Assembly: GCF_030348765.1 (NCBI RefSeq)
Contig: NZ_JAUCEU010000007.1
Location: forward strand, 5,739,501 to 5,803,500
Direction: 5' to 3'
Length of the DNA stretch: 64,000 nt
Source of the DNA: Neobacillus sp. CF12
GTDB taxonomy: Bacteria; Bacillota; Bacilli; Bacillales; Cytobacillaceae
Below are positions 1 to 8,444 of the stretch, piece after piece. Position 1 is the stretch's first letter. Every line of letters begins with the position of its first letter. The notes under the pieces were generated by a model that saw only the letters and a list, made by a program, of their open reading frames with translations, did not search any database and had not been told where the DNA came from. A program made the position numbers and the translations under genes.

Positions 1-1
1 A

Positions 2-625
2 AAACTTTCTAAAGATTATGATCAGGTGGTCGCAGTACTGATTTCTGGGAAATTAAGTGGCACTGTTTCTTCGAGCGAACAAGCAGCAAAACTTGTTGAC
101 ATTCCAGTGACAACCTTTGATTCCAATATTCTGACCGCTCCGATGTCTGCTTTATTGAAAAAAGGTATGGAATTGGTTGAAGCAGGCCAAAGCATTGAAT
201 CTGTAATCGACCAACTAGAAACATTGAAGAGCACAAATGAAACCTATGTGTTAATTGGGAGCTTAGAACAGCTTCATCGCAGCGGCAGGATGTCTGGATT
301 ACAGTTTTTCTTGGGTAGCATGCTTAATGTAAAACCCATCATTTCCATTGAAGAAGGCGCCCTTAATACAAAGGAAAAGGTAAGAAGCGATAAAAAGGCA
401 AAGGAAAAGATTCTTGATTACCTTAAATCCTCTTACGAAAAGAATAAATTTAAAGAGGTTTATATTCTTTATGGCCTGCATCGGGAGAATGCAAATGAAT
501 GGAAAGAAGAAATAGAAAAAATATATCCTGAGCTAAACGTGATTTGTTGTCCACTTGGTGCTGTTATTGGTGTCCACGCAGGTGAAAACACACTTGGCAT
601 CAGCTGGCATAATGGTTTGAAATAA
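2..625 (+). CDS. DegV family fatty-acid-binding protein, 5' truncated by window edge
   Basis: The open frame enters at base 2 and gives about 207 residues of the C-terminal part. DegV proteins (the FakB role) bind a fatty acid and present it to fatty acid kinase FakA, which makes acyl-phosphate for phospholipid synthesis. Seen here are the family's SGKLSGT segment near the visible start, the GSLEQLHRSGRMSG helix region, the NVKPI strand, and a C-terminal GAVIGVHAGENTLGI segment matching the usual 'G..IG.H.GPG..G'. The true start lies upstream of the window. A second, complete DegV gene lies at 25611-26453. Family assignment is firm; the lipid bound cannot be told from sequence. Confidence 0.88.
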   Translation, partial: KLSKDYDQVVAVLISGKLSGTVSSSEQAAKLVDIPVTTFDSNILTAPMSALLKKGMELVEAGQSIESVIDQLETLKSTNETYVLIGSLEQLHRSGRMSGLQFFLGSMLNVKPIISIEEGALNTKEKVRSDKKAKEKILDYLKSSYEKNKFKEVYILYGLHRENANEWKEEIEKIYPELNVICCPLGAVIGVHAGENTLGISWHNGLK

Positions 626-680
626 CTTTATCCCCAAATGAGCATACTAAAACGGCAGTTCATTTTAGTGTGAGGGGGTA

Positions 681-842
681 ATGGTCATTACTAAGCAAGG
701 AAGACAAAATTCAAATATGACGCGTGAGCAAATTGAAAAACAAGATCAGAAAAATGATGTTGAACTTGGCAACGATTTTACAATTGGTAACACAAAATCG
801 CAAAGCCAGAAAAAAAGCGGTCGTCAAGCAAACAAAAAATAA
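681..842 (+). CDS. small hydrophilic Q/N/K-rich protein (53 aa), unassigned
   Basis: The ATG at 681 opens 53 codons that end exactly at the terminator at 841. The product is very rich in Gln, Asn and Lys, has no hydrophobic segment and ends in a basic tail, which recalls small spore proteins (SASP-like), but I recognise no family motif. The GAGGGGG just upstream lies very close to the ATG, so a start at 717 is also possible. Position between two real genes and coincidence of stop codon and terminator support a real gene. Confidence 0.5.
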   Translation: MVITKQGRQNSNMTREQIEKQDQKNDVELGNDFTIGNTKSQSQKKSGRQANKK

Positions 843-870
843 CTCCGAAATCTTTCGGGGTTATTTTTTG
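841..870 (+). terminator. intrinsic terminator after the small Q/N/K-rich gene
   Basis: Arms AACTCCGAA (841-849) and TTCGGGGTT (854-862) form a 9-bp stem with one G-U pair, followed by ATTTTTTG. Confidence 0.8.
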
Positions 871-917
871 TTTGTTTTTCATGATAAAATAGCAAGGGTG
901 AAGGAAGGTGTTTCTAA

Positions 918-1568
918 ATGAACGAACAAATTATCGACCAGACGGCTCTATATGTCCGTAATGAATTAGGTGAAGACGCAACTGGACATGATTGGTATCA
1001 TGTTGACCGAGTTAGACGGACTGCCTTACATATATGTAAACAAGAACAAGTTGGCGACCCATTTATTATTGAAATGGCCGCACTCTTACATGATATTCCT
1101 GATGAAAAGCTAAATGACACTGCGGAAGCAGGGAGAAACAAGCTCGATTTATTTTTTGATAGTATTGAGCTAACAAAAGACGAAAAAAACGCAATTGTTC
1201 AAATTATTGATTCGATTTCCTATAAAGGTGGAAGAAAATCGGAACTAAAGACCATTGAGGCGAAAATCGTCCAGGATGCAGATCGATTGGATGCAATTGG
1301 GGCAATAGGCATTGCTAGAACGTTTGCTTATGGTGGAAAAAAGGGACAACCCATCTATAATCCAAAAATAAATGTGCGAGAAGAAATGAGTCTAGAAGAA
1401 TACCGCAAAGGGAAATCATCAAGTATTCACCATTTCTATGAAAAATTGCTAAAGTTGAAGGACCTATTGAATACAGAAACAGCGAAGGAAATGGCAGAAA
1501 AACGCCATCAAATGATGGTGTTGTTTTTAGAACAATTTTATCTAGAATGGGATGGTCAAGACCGATGA
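918..1568 (+). CDS. ypgQ: HD-domain phosphohydrolase, YpgQ-like
   Basis: A 216-residue cytoplasmic metal-dependent phosphohydrolase of the HD superfamily. Metal ligands are visible in order: the early His of HDWYHVDRV, the His-Asp doublet in LLHDIPDEK near residue 58, and the later Asp in DADRLDAIGAIG. YpgQ-type enzymes hydrolyse nucleotides in vitro; the cellular substrate is unknown. AGGAAGGTG before the ATG is the ribosome binding site. The stop overlaps the next gene's start (ATGA at 1565-1568), so it is translationally coupled to yfmR. It starts a block that follows the B. subtilis ypgQ-ypgR order with an ABC-F gene inserted. Confidence 0.88.
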   Translation: MNEQIIDQTALYVRNELGEDATGHDWYHVDRVRRTALHICKQEQVGDPFIIEMAALLHDIPDEKLNDTAEAGRNKLDLFFDSIELTKDEKNAIVQIIDSISYKGGRKSELKTIEAKIVQDADRLDAIGAIGIARTFAYGGKKGQPIYNPKINVREEMSLEEYRKGKSSSIHHFYEKLLKLKDLLNTETAKEMAEKRHQMMVLFLEQFYLEWDGQDR

Positions 1569-3454
1569 AAATGCTCACAGTAGAAAATGTTACGAAAACG
1601 TATGGAGAAAAGCAGTTATTTAACAATATTTCCATAACGATCGGTGAAAAAGAGCGAGTCGGCTTAATTGGAATTAATGGGACAGGAAAATCCTCATTAC
1701 TAAAAATTATTGCTGGCTTGGATCAACCGGATGATGGGAAAATAATCACGGGTAAGGATTACAGTATTGCGTTTTTAGATCAGCAGCCAGATTTAGATCC
1801 AGCAAAAAGTGTTCTTGAACAGGTTTTTCATGGTGATGCACCCATTCTTAGGTTAATGCGTGAATATGAAAAGACACTCTTGATGCTGAATTCTGCACCA
1901 AATGATACGAAGATTCAAGAGGACCTATTTAAATTACAAAAGCAAATGGATGCCCTAAATGCTTGGGATGCTAGTACTAATGCCAAATCCATATTAATGA
2001 AACTCGGAATTGAGGATTTCACAAAGAAAATTGCTGAGTTATCAGGCGGTCAAAAGAAACGTGTAGCCTTAGCTCAGGTGCTAATTGCTGAGCCTGATTT
2101 ACTCATCCTCGACGAACCTACCAACCACTTAGACTTTGACTCTGTAAAGTGGCTGGAGGATTACTTAAGCAGATATAATGGCTCGATTTTGCTTGTCACA
2201 CATGATCGTTACTTTTTAGACCGGGTAGCAAACAGAATGTTTGAACTAGATGGCGGCAATCTTTATAGCTACAAAGGAAATTATGCTGCATTTTTAGAAG
2301 CCAAAGCTATTCGTGAAGAAAATGAGGCTGCAACCTTTGAAAAAAGGCAGAATTTATTTAGACGAGAGCTTGAGTGGATGAGACGCGGTGCAAAGGCACG
2401 TACAACGAAGCAAAAAGCACGGATTCAGCGTTTTGATGACTTGGAAGATAAGCTTTCAGGCGGGAAACCGACGGGAGAAAAAGTAGATATCTCACTTAAT
2501 GGAAGCAGACTTGGGAAACAGGTATTTGAACTCAAAGATGCGTCTAAGCGTTATGGCTCAAAAACAATCCTAAATCACTTTGATTTACTTGTAAAACCAG
2601 GTGATCGCCTTGGGATTATTGGTAGAAACGGTACAGGAAAGTCAACACTGTTAAATGTCCTGGCTAAAAAGCTGCCCCTGGATGAAGGAGAATTCATCAT
2701 GGGGCAGACGGTGAAAATTGCTTACTATACACAGGAAAACGAAGACATGGATGAAAACAAGCGGATGATTGAATATATAAAAGAAACCGCAGAGGTGGTT
2801 GAAACGTCAGATGGGAAAACGCTATCTGCGGCACTCATGCTCGAACGCTTCCTATTCCCGCCATTTTCACATGGGACGCCAATCCGAAAGTTGTCTGGCG
2901 GAGAAAAGCGTCGCTTATACTTGCTAAAACTATTGATGACAGCACCTAATGTTCTACTGCTTGATGAGCCGACAAATGACCTTGATACCCAAACATTGAC
3001 GGTTTTAGAAGATTACCTAGAAGAATTTCCAGGCGTTGTAATTACTGTATCGCATGATCGCTATTTCCTTGATAAAGTGGTCGACCAACTTCTTGTCTTG
3101 CGCGGTGAAGGTCAAATCGATTCTTTTTATGGAAATTACAGTGAATACTTAGAAAAAGAATCAGTTGTAGAAGCGAAAAAATCGGTTACTTCTACCGCTG
3201 CACCTACAAAAGCTCCTGAAAAGGAAAAAAAGAAAAGAATGACTTTTAAGGAGAAAAAAGAGTGGGAGGAGATTGACGAAGTAATCGCCAAAACTGAATC
3301 CCGTCTTGAAGAAATCGCCGAAGAAATAGGAAACACCGGCAGTGACTTCACAAAAGCACAGGAATTGATGAAATTAGAAACAGAATTAAACGAAAAGCTC
3401 GAGTATTTAATTGAAAGATGGGAATATTTAGCTGAATTAGCAGAAAGTGAGTAA
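1565..3454 (+). CDS. yfmR: ABC-F translation factor YfmR
   Basis: A 629-residue soluble ATPase of the ABC-F family with no membrane domain. It carries two ABC modules: Walker A GINGTGKSS (about 36-44) and GRNGTGKST, signatures LSGGQKKR and LSGGEKRR, and Walker B ending LILDEPTNHLD and LLLDEPTNDLD. A linker of about 80 residues joins them (RRELEWMRRGAKARTTKQKA), and a lysine-rich coiled coil forms the C terminus. The sequence closely follows B. subtilis YfmR as I remember it. That protein acts at the ribosomal E site to relieve stalls and overlaps EF-P function. The start at 1565 is chosen for the ATGA overlap with ypgQ; the in-frame ATG at 1547 lies inside ypgQ and lacks a good binding site. 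Confidence 0.92.
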   Translation: MKMLTVENVTKTYGEKQLFNNISITIGEKERVGLIGINGTGKSSLLKIIAGLDQPDDGKIITGKDYSIAFLDQQPDLDPAKSVLEQVFHGDAPILRLMREYEKTLLMLNSAPNDTKIQEDLFKLQKQMDALNAWDASTNAKSILMKLGIEDFTKKIAELSGGQKKRVALAQVLIAEPDLLILDEPTNHLDFDSVKWLEDYLSRYNGSILLVTHDRYFLDRVANRMFELDGGNLYSYKGNYAAFLEAKAIREENEAATFEKRQNLFRRELEWMRRGAKARTTKQKARIQRFDDLEDKLSGGKPTGEKVDISLNGSRLGKQVFELKDASKRYGSKTILNHFDLLVKPGDRLGIIGRNGTGKSTLLNVLAKKLPLDEGEFIMGQTVKIAYYTQENEDMDENKRMIEYIKETAEVVETSDGKTLSAALMLERFLFPPFSHGTPIRKLSGGEKRRLYLLKLLMTAPNVLLLDEPTNDLDTQTLTVLEDYLEEFPGVVITVSHDRYFLDKVVDQLLVLRGEGQIDSFYGNYSEYLEKESVVEAKKSVTSTAAPTKAPEKEKKKRMTFKEKKEWEEIDEVIAKTESRLEEIAEEIGNTGSDFTKAQELMKLETELNEKLEYLIERWEYLAELAESE

Positions 3455-3482
3455 AAAGTGCGTCGATGACGTACTTTTTTTA
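3455..3482 (+). terminator. terminator after yfmR
   Basis: AGTGCGTC (3457-3464) pairs with GACGTACT (3468-3475), followed by TTTTTTT. It ends the ypgQ-yfmR unit. Confidence 0.8.
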
Positions 3483-3500
3483 GTTTTTTGTCTGAGAGAA

Positions 3501-3600
3501 ATTATATCAGCGTTAATTGAGATATATCCGCGATAAGTGAATTACATCGGCGTTAATTCGGATATATCGGCGATAAACAAAATATATCAGCGATACCCAT
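3501..3600. repeat. array of five degenerate 20-bp repeats
   Basis: Five units start at 3501, 3521, 3541, 3561 and 3581. Each reads approximately NNTATATCNGCG(T/A)TAANNN, with the invariant ATC.GCG core exactly 20 bases apart. The last unit ends GATACCC. A four-unit array with the same period and ending lies at 39471-39550, and a single inverted unit at 35817-35831. There are no spacers, so it is not CRISPR. Function unknown. Confidence 0.85.
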
Positions 3601-3685
3601 TCGCCACTTAAGGCCAATTTCTAGAATGAAATATGACCAATATGTTAAACTTGTAAAAGAGAAACTACAGAATTAGGTGAAATTC

Positions 3686-4822
3686 ATGAAAATCAAGGCA
3701 ATTGAACCAACTCCAAGCCCGAATACGATGAAAATTATTCTAGATCAAGAACTGCCAATGGGAAAGAGCCATAATTATAAAAAAGAAACAGCCGCCGAAG
3801 CACCCTCAATTATTCAAAATATTCTTCAGATTGAAGGAATCAAGGGTGTTTATCATGTAGCTGATTTCCTTGCCATTGAAAGGAATGCGAAGTTTGACTG
3901 GAAGGAATTATTACCTCAAGTCCGCCAGGCGTTTGGCGAAACAGCAGAACTAGCAGTTGAGTCCCAAAACAAACTAAGCGAACACTTTGGTGAAATCAAG
4001 GTGGAGGTCCAAATGTTTAAGGATATCCCTCTTCAGGTAAAACTGACAAATGGAAATACAGAGAAAAGGTTTGGTATGCCTGAATACTTTTTAAAAGCAA
4101 GAGAACGGGCGCAGCTGCCAGATGAAAATTATATTCTGCTTCGTAGATGGGATCAACAAGGCGTGCGTTACGGTGAATTTGACCAGGTTGGGCAAGAAGT
4201 AGTGGAAGAATTAATTGCAGCATATCCAACAGAGCGGATTGAGGATCTCGTGGCCAAGGCTTTGACAATGGAATCTGCAACAAAACTAAAATCAATAAGA
4301 GAACGTAAAAAGGTTACTCTTGAAGCATTAGAAAATCCCGATTGGCAGATTCGTTATCAGCTTCTTGAACAAATGGATGATCCAGAATTAGAGGATTTAC
4401 CTGTTTTAGAAAAGGCGCTGTCAGATGAAAGGCCATCAATTCGCCGACTAGCAACCGTCTATTTAGGGATGATCAAAGATAAAGCTGTATTGCCTTATTT
4501 ATATACGGCTTTAAAGGATAAAACAGTTACTGTTCGCAGGACGGCTGGAGATTGCTTGTCTGATCTCGGTTTCCCTGAAGCAAGTGAAGAGATGAGTAAG
4601 GCTCTCCAAGACAAAAGCAAATTAGTTCGCTGGCGTGCTGCTATGTTTTTGTATGAAGTAGGGGATGAAGCGTCATTGCCTGCCTTAAAGGCAGCCGAAC
4701 ATGACCCTGAATTTGAGGTAAGCATGCAAATCAAAATGGCAATTGAGAGAATTGAAGGTGGCGAGGCAGCGAAAGGTTCTGTTTGGAAACAAATGACAGA
4801 AGCAAGGAAATCTGAAAATTAA
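3686..4822 (+). CDS. ypgR: conserved virulence factor C-like protein YpgR (Nfu_N + HEAT repeats)
   Basis: A 378-residue soluble protein. Residues 1-85 resemble the Nfu/NifU N-terminal scaffold domain (AIEPTPSPNTMKI start). A central virulence-factor domain follows, and residues from about 230 form HEAT-like helices (repeated 'LEQMDDPELEDLPVLEKAL.DERPSIRR'-type units, shortened here). CvfC of Staphylococcus aureus affects virulence and stress traits; the biochemistry is unknown. The start at ATG 3686 is chosen because AGGTGA at 3675-3680 sits five bases upstream; the GTG at 3677 lies inside that site. It stands alone between a terminator and brxA. Confidence 0.85.
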   Translation: MKIKAIEPTPSPNTMKIILDQELPMGKSHNYKKETAAEAPSIIQNILQIEGIKGVYHVADFLAIERNAKFDWKELLPQVRQAFGETAELAVESQNKLSEHFGEIKVEVQMFKDIPLQVKLTNGNTEKRFGMPEYFLKARERAQLPDENYILLRRWDQQGVRYGEFDQVGQEVVEELIAAYPTERIEDLVAKALTMESATKLKSIRERKKVTLEALENPDWQIRYQLLEQMDDPELEDLPVLEKALSDERPSIRRLATVYLGMIKDKAVLPYLYTALKDKTVTVRRTAGDCLSDLGFPEASEEMSKALQDKSKLVRWRAAMFLYEVGDEASLPALKAAEHDPEFEVSMQIKMAIERIEGGEAAKGSVWKQMTEARKSEN

Positions 4823-4879
4823 TTGCACCGACCAAATTAGATATAGTACACTGCAAATATAGAAGGTGAGGTTTTAATA

Positions 4880-5314
4880 ATGTCAATGGCATATGAAGAA
4901 TACATGAGACAAATGGTTTTACCGATGCGTGAGGAGTTAACACGAACAGGATTTCAAGAACTTACAACAGCAGAAGAAGTTGAAAATTATATGGAAAATG
5001 CCAGTGGAACAACACTTGTAGTGGTGAATTCAGTCTGTGGTTGTGCAGCTGGACTGGCAAGACCTGCTGCAACGCAAGCAGTATTGACAAGTGATAAAAA
5101 ACCAGAACATCTTGTGACGGTGTTTGCTGGACAAGATAAAGAAGCAACTGCAAAAATGCGCGAGTATTTCGAGGGAATTGAGCCTTCCTCTCCATCTATG
5201 GCATTGTTGAAAGGAAATAAAGTAGTACATTTCATTCCTCGTCATGATATTGAGGGTATGCCAATGGAATCGATAATGGATAATTTAAAGGCTGCATTTA
5301 AGGCCAATTGCTAA
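4880..5314 (+). CDS. brxA: bacilliredoxin BrxA (YphP)
   Basis: A 144-residue thioredoxin-fold protein of the YphP/YqiW family that removes bacillithiol from mixed disulfides on proteins after oxidative stress. The redox motif Cys-Gly-Cys lies at residues 53-55 within NSVCGCAAG, as in the family. The length matches. AGGTGAGG upstream gives a clear ribosome binding site. A terminator follows directly. BrxA and BrxB are hard to tell apart from one sequence; the location beside ypgR and ypiP favours the YphP (BrxA) member. Confidence 0.92.
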   Translation: MSMAYEEYMRQMVLPMREELTRTGFQELTTAEEVENYMENASGTTLVVVNSVCGCAAGLARPAATQAVLTSDKKPEHLVTVFAGQDKEATAKMREYFEGIEPSSPSMALLKGNKVVHFIPRHDIEGMPMESIMDNLKAAFKANC

Positions 5315-5317
5315 CCT

Positions 5318-5345
5318 AGGATGTCATTACGACGTCCTTTTTTTT
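5318..5345 (+). terminator. terminator after brxA
   Basis: AGGATGTC / GACGTCCT stem with an ATTAC loop, followed by a run of T. Confidence 0.8.
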
Positions 5346-5362
5346 GGAGGTTTTTATAGCAT

Positions 5363-6136
5363 ATGTTTGTTACGACAGCTGGACGAACAAATCAACATAT
5401 GGTTGAAAAGGCAATAGAAATTGCTGAATTATTACAAGTTCCTTACATAAAGCGGCAAAAGAAGTCCATTTTAACCTTACAAAAAGAAACGAACAGTGAA
5501 TGTATTGTGGTTGGAAAGGAAAGACTTGAATTATTTCACAAGGAAGCACTTCAGCCCTTCTTTTTTCATCCGAATTCTGCCATGTTCCGAATCAAACGAC
5601 TGGAAAGGGGAGAACACGATCCTTTTGCCCAAGCTGCACAATTAAAAAAGGGAATGACTTTTCTCGATTGTACGCTGGGTCTTGCTTCTGATTCAATCGT
5701 CGCCAGTTATTTAGTTGGCAACGAAGGGGTGGTGACAGGCACCGAGGGTCAGAATTATTTGGCTTTCATTGTTAGGGAAGGGCTGAAAACCTGGGATAGT
5801 GAGCTCCAGCTCATGAATGAGGCGATGGCAAGAATTAAAGTAGTAAATTGTCTGGCTATAGACTATATAAAAACAGTGTCAGATCACTCGATTGATTGTG
5901 TCTATTTTGATCCGATGTTTGATGAGTCCATTCTTGAATCGGATGGGATTAAGGCTTTAGGCCATTTCGCTCTTTATGAAGAATTTAACAAAGAACTTAT
6001 TGACGAAGCGTTACGAGTTTCAAAATATAGAGTCTTGTTAAAGGATCACTATAAAAGTAAACGTTTTGAACAATATGGCTTTAACGTATTTCGTAGAAAA
6101 ACAGCTAAATTTCACTTTGGTGTTCTTGAAAAATAA
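5363..6136 (+). CDS. ypiP: class I SAM-dependent methyltransferase, YpiP-like
   Basis: A 257-residue cytoplasmic protein. Motif I of the Rossmann fold is seen as GMTFLDCTLGLASDSIVAS, followed by an acidic end of strand 2 (VVTGTE). A catalytic-type SIDCVYFDPMFDES lies where N6-adenine or rRNA-type methyltransferases carry (D/N)PP[Y/F]; here it is DPMF, so the class of substrate is uncertain. GGAGG at 5346-5350 is the binding site. It keeps the yphP-ypiP neighbourhood of B. subtilis. Confidence 0.8.
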   Translation: MFVTTAGRTNQHMVEKAIEIAELLQVPYIKRQKKSILTLQKETNSECIVVGKERLELFHKEALQPFFFHPNSAMFRIKRLERGEHDPFAQAAQLKKGMTFLDCTLGLASDSIVASYLVGNEGVVTGTEGQNYLAFIVREGLKTWDSELQLMNEAMARIKVVNCLAIDYIKTVSDHSIDCVYFDPMFDESILESDGIKALGHFALYEEFNKELIDEALRVSKYRVLLKDHYKSKRFEQYGFNVFRRKTAKFHFGVLEK

Positions 6137-6262
6137 GAATTTCTCTCAAACTGTAAGAAATGATTTTTCCATTTTGCCGACAAAAGAAGTATAATAATTG
6201 GTAAGAGTCAAAAAATAGCGGAAAAATTAGTTAAATTCTTCCAGGTGCAAAGGGGATTAAAG

Positions 6263-6841
6263 ATGAATAAGTGGATTCGTAAATCGGTAGTCGTACTAGT
6301 ATCAATTTTAACCTTTGGTCTAATTACACCAACTCAATTAATAAATAATATAAATGCTGAGAAACCTAATGAGAGTGATACAGTTGAGTCAGCACCATCG
6401 GGACAAACGAGTTACTTCGAAGAGTCTCAGGTAGATAAAGAAAAGATTCTTGAGGAGTTACTTAAACAAGCTGAGCAGCAGTCCTATCGTAAATTTGGTA
6501 CTAGAATTAAGCCTGTCATTGAAAATGAGTTTAAGGAAATTATCATGCCAAATATTGAAAAAGCATTACAGGAAACAGCCGCACAATTTCCAACAGAAGA
6601 TTTGCTAAACTTAGCTATTACAGAGTCTCCAGGCAAGGGACAATCTGAGAAGATTTTTAACATCAAAAACAGTGATACAAATAAGGATGTTCTTCGTTTT
6701 CATGTTCGAAGGGATAATCCGCCGCAAGCTGGATACTGGTTTAACTTTCATTATCATACATATCATGACGGTTTTCAAAGTCACCATGAACTAGGATCTA
6801 TCTATTGGGATAAAAACACACCGCCAAAATGGATGAGTTAA
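6263..6841 (+). CDS. ypjP: YpjP family secreted protein
   Basis: A 192-residue protein with a positively charged N terminus (MNKWIRKS) and a hydrophobic core ending around residue 32 that looks like a signal peptide or anchor. The body contains RKFGTRIKPVIENEF and a His/Asp-rich end with HYHTYHDGF. It matches the YpjP family, whose function is unknown. AAAGGGGA upstream of ATG 6263 decides the start; the GTG at 6245 precedes it. In B. subtilis ypjP neighbours thyB. Here about 11 kb of Ter-cluster DNA separates it from thyA. Confidence 0.8.
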   Translation: MNKWIRKSVVVLVSILTFGLITPTQLINNINAEKPNESDTVESAPSGQTSYFEESQVDKEKILEELLKQAEQQSYRKFGTRIKPVIENEFKEIIMPNIEKALQETAAQFPTEDLLNLAITESPGKGQSEKIFNIKNSDTNKDVLRFHVRRDNPPQAGYWFNFHYHTYHDGFQSHHELGSIYWDKNTPPKWMS

Positions 6842-6881
6842 TGATTTGCTTAATGCTAGAAAAAAGTTTTATTATAATTAA

Positions 6882-6908
6882 TGAAACCTTTCCTAGAGAA
6901 TCTCGTAT
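6882..6908 (+). promoter_or_regulatory. ECF sigma promoter (SigW/SigM/SigX type) for the terD-terC operon
   Basis: TGAAAC (6882-6887), a spacer of exactly 16 bases, then CGTAT (6904-6908). This is the consensus for the cell-envelope-stress sigma factors that drive yceCDEFGH in B. subtilis. It lies 34 bases before the terD start. The same arrangement recurs at 13178. Confidence 0.82.
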
Positions 6909-6941
6909 ATAGACTATTACCTAAAATGGAGGAATGAAAAA

Positions 6942-7523
6942 ATGGCAATTAGTTTATCAAAAGGACAAAAAGTAGACTTAACCAAAACAAATCCTGGGTT
7001 AACCAATGTAGTAGTTGGTTTAGGCTGGGATACCAATAAATATGATGGCGGTAATGATTTCGATCTAGATTCATCCGTTTTCTTATTAGGTGAAAATGGT
7101 AAGGTTACAAACGAAACAGACTTTGTGTTCTACAATAATCCTAAAGGTGCTAACGGTGCAGTTGTACATAATGGAGATAACAGAACAGGTGAAGGCGATG
7201 GGGATGATGAGCAAGTTAATATCAATTTAACTTCAATCCCAGCTAACATTCAACGTGTTACATTCACGATTACAATTCATGATGCAGCCGCTAGAAACCA
7301 AAACTTTGGTCAAGTATCCAATGCATATGCTCGTATTTTCAATGAAGCAAATGGCGAGGAATTAATCCGTTATGATTTAGGAGAAGATTTCTCTATCGAA
7401 ACTGCTGTTGTAGTTGGTGAATTATACCGTCATAACGGCGAATGGAAGTTTAGTGCAATTGGCAGCGGCTACCAAGGCGGCCTTGCAGCACTTGCTACAG
7501 ACTTTGGATTATCAGTAGGATAA
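6942..7523 (+). CDS. terD: TerD family stress protein (first copy)
   Basis: A 193-residue protein of the TerD family, calcium-binding beta-sandwich proteins of the tellurium-resistance/general stress system (B. subtilis YceC/YceD/YceE). Seen are the family start [19 protein letters not shown], the acidic loop [10 protein letters not shown], the second acidic loop [13 protein letters not shown], and the C-terminal [25 protein letters not shown] upstream of the ATG. First gene of the Ter cluster, directly behind an ECF promoter. It is about as close to the third copy (17017) as the two are far from the Gly-rich copy (16332). Confidence 0.95.
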   Translation: MAISLSKGQKVDLTKTNPGLTNVVVGLGWDTNKYDGGNDFDLDSSVFLLGENGKVTNETDFVFYNNPKGANGAVVHNGDNRTGEGDGDDEQVNINLTSIPANIQRVTFTITIHDAAARNQNFGQVSNAYARIFNEANGEELIRYDLGEDFSIETAVVVGELYRHNGEWKFSAIGSGYQGGLAALATDFGLSVG

Positions 7524-7533
7524 CAACTAGAAT

Positions 7534-7559
7534 AAAGGCCCAGCAAATGCTGGGTCTTT
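7534..7559 (+). terminator. hairpin between terD and terC, weak terminator or mRNA-end stabiliser
   Basis: A 12-bp stem (AAAGGCCCAGCA / TGCTGGGTCTTT) with an AA loop. The following bases are GAAAAAA, so the T tract is part of the stem only. Partial read-through into terC is expected. Confidence 0.55.
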
Positions 7560-7594
7560 GAAAAAACATACAACATCCGGGAGGAATTTTTTTT

Positions 7595-8365
7595 ATGTCT
7601 GTTTTGCAAGGAATTTTAGATACGTATGCACAGTTTTTTAACTGGGAAATGTGGGGACAGGTTTTAACAGACCCAGTTGCGTGGGGCTTGATTGGGACAC
7701 TCGTAATCCTAGAAGGATTACTTTCCGCTGATAATGCACTTGTTTTAGCCGTAATGGTGAAACACTTACCACCTGAACAACGTAAGAAAGCACTATTTTA
7801 TGGTTTATTAGGAGCTTATGTTTTCCGTTTTATCGCCATTGGGGTCGGAGTATTCCTAATTAAACTTTGGTGGGTAAAGATTATAGGTGCTGGGTATCTA
7901 GCATGGTTATCTATTAAGTATTTCATGGATAAGCGTAAGGCAGCGCAGAGTGACGAGGAAGAAGCGCACGGTATGAACCAAAAGGGACTCCTTATCCGTC
8001 TATTTGGAACATTCTGGGGAACTGTTGTTGCCGTTGAAATAATGGATATTGCCTTTTCTGTTGATAGTGTGCTGGCTGCCTTTGGTGTCAGTGAAGAGAT
8101 TTGGGTGTTGTTAGTCGGTGGTATGCTTGGGGTATTAATGATGCGTGGTATTGCCGGAGTTTTCTTGAAATTAATTGACCGTATACCTGAACTTGAAACA
8201 TCTGCTTATGTTTTAATACTATTAATTGCAGCAAAAATGCTTATAGCTGTTTTCGGTATTCACTTGCCACATTCGGTCTTCTTTATTATTATTTTACTTA
8301 CATTCGGAGCTACTTTTGTTGTTCATTACATGAACAAAAAGAAAGAAGTGGGCAAAGAATCATAA
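7595..8365 (+). CDS. yceF: TerC family integral membrane protein (YceF-like)
   Basis: A 256-residue membrane protein with about seven hydrophobic segments. It has the TerC signature ILEGLLSADNALVLAVMVK near residue 38 and the second acidic motif VEIMDIAFSVDSVLAAFGV, the two Asp/Glu-bearing helices thought to carry metal. TerC proteins work with TerD/TelA in stress resistance, and relatives export Mn2+ to secreted metalloproteins. GGGAGG upstream. It follows terD by 71 bases across a hairpin and precedes the biosynthetic genes. Confidence 0.93.
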   Translation: MSVLQGILDTYAQFFNWEMWGQVLTDPVAWGLIGTLVILEGLLSADNALVLAVMVKHLPPEQRKKALFYGLLGAYVFRFIAIGVGVFLIKLWWVKIIGAGYLAWLSIKYFMDKRKAAQSDEEEAHGMNQKGLLIRLFGTFWGTVVAVEIMDIAFSVDSVLAAFGVSEEIWVLLVGGMLGVLMMRGIAGVFLKLIDRIPELETSAYVLILLIAAKMLIAVFGIHLPHSVFFIIILLTFGATFVVHYMNKKKEVGKES

Positions 8366-8384
8366 TTTATGACGTACGACATAA

Positions 8385-8423
8385 AATGGGGAACAGACGA
8401 AAGTCAGTCCCCATTCTTTTTTA
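8385..8423 (+). terminator. terminator after terC
   Basis: AATGGGGA (8385-8392) pairs with TCCCCATT (8408-8415), followed by CTTTTTT. I see no strong promoter before the next gene, so this is probably an attenuator within the cluster. Confidence 0.75.
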
Positions 8424-8444
8424 TATTAAAGGAGTAAATTTAGA

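Noticed and set aside
3501..3600. CRISPR array
   Set aside because: Units are contiguous and degenerate with no unique spacers, and there are no cas genes.
5030..5245. Overlapping minus-strand frames in brxA
   Set aside because: Antisense shadows of a well-recognised gene, without binding sites.
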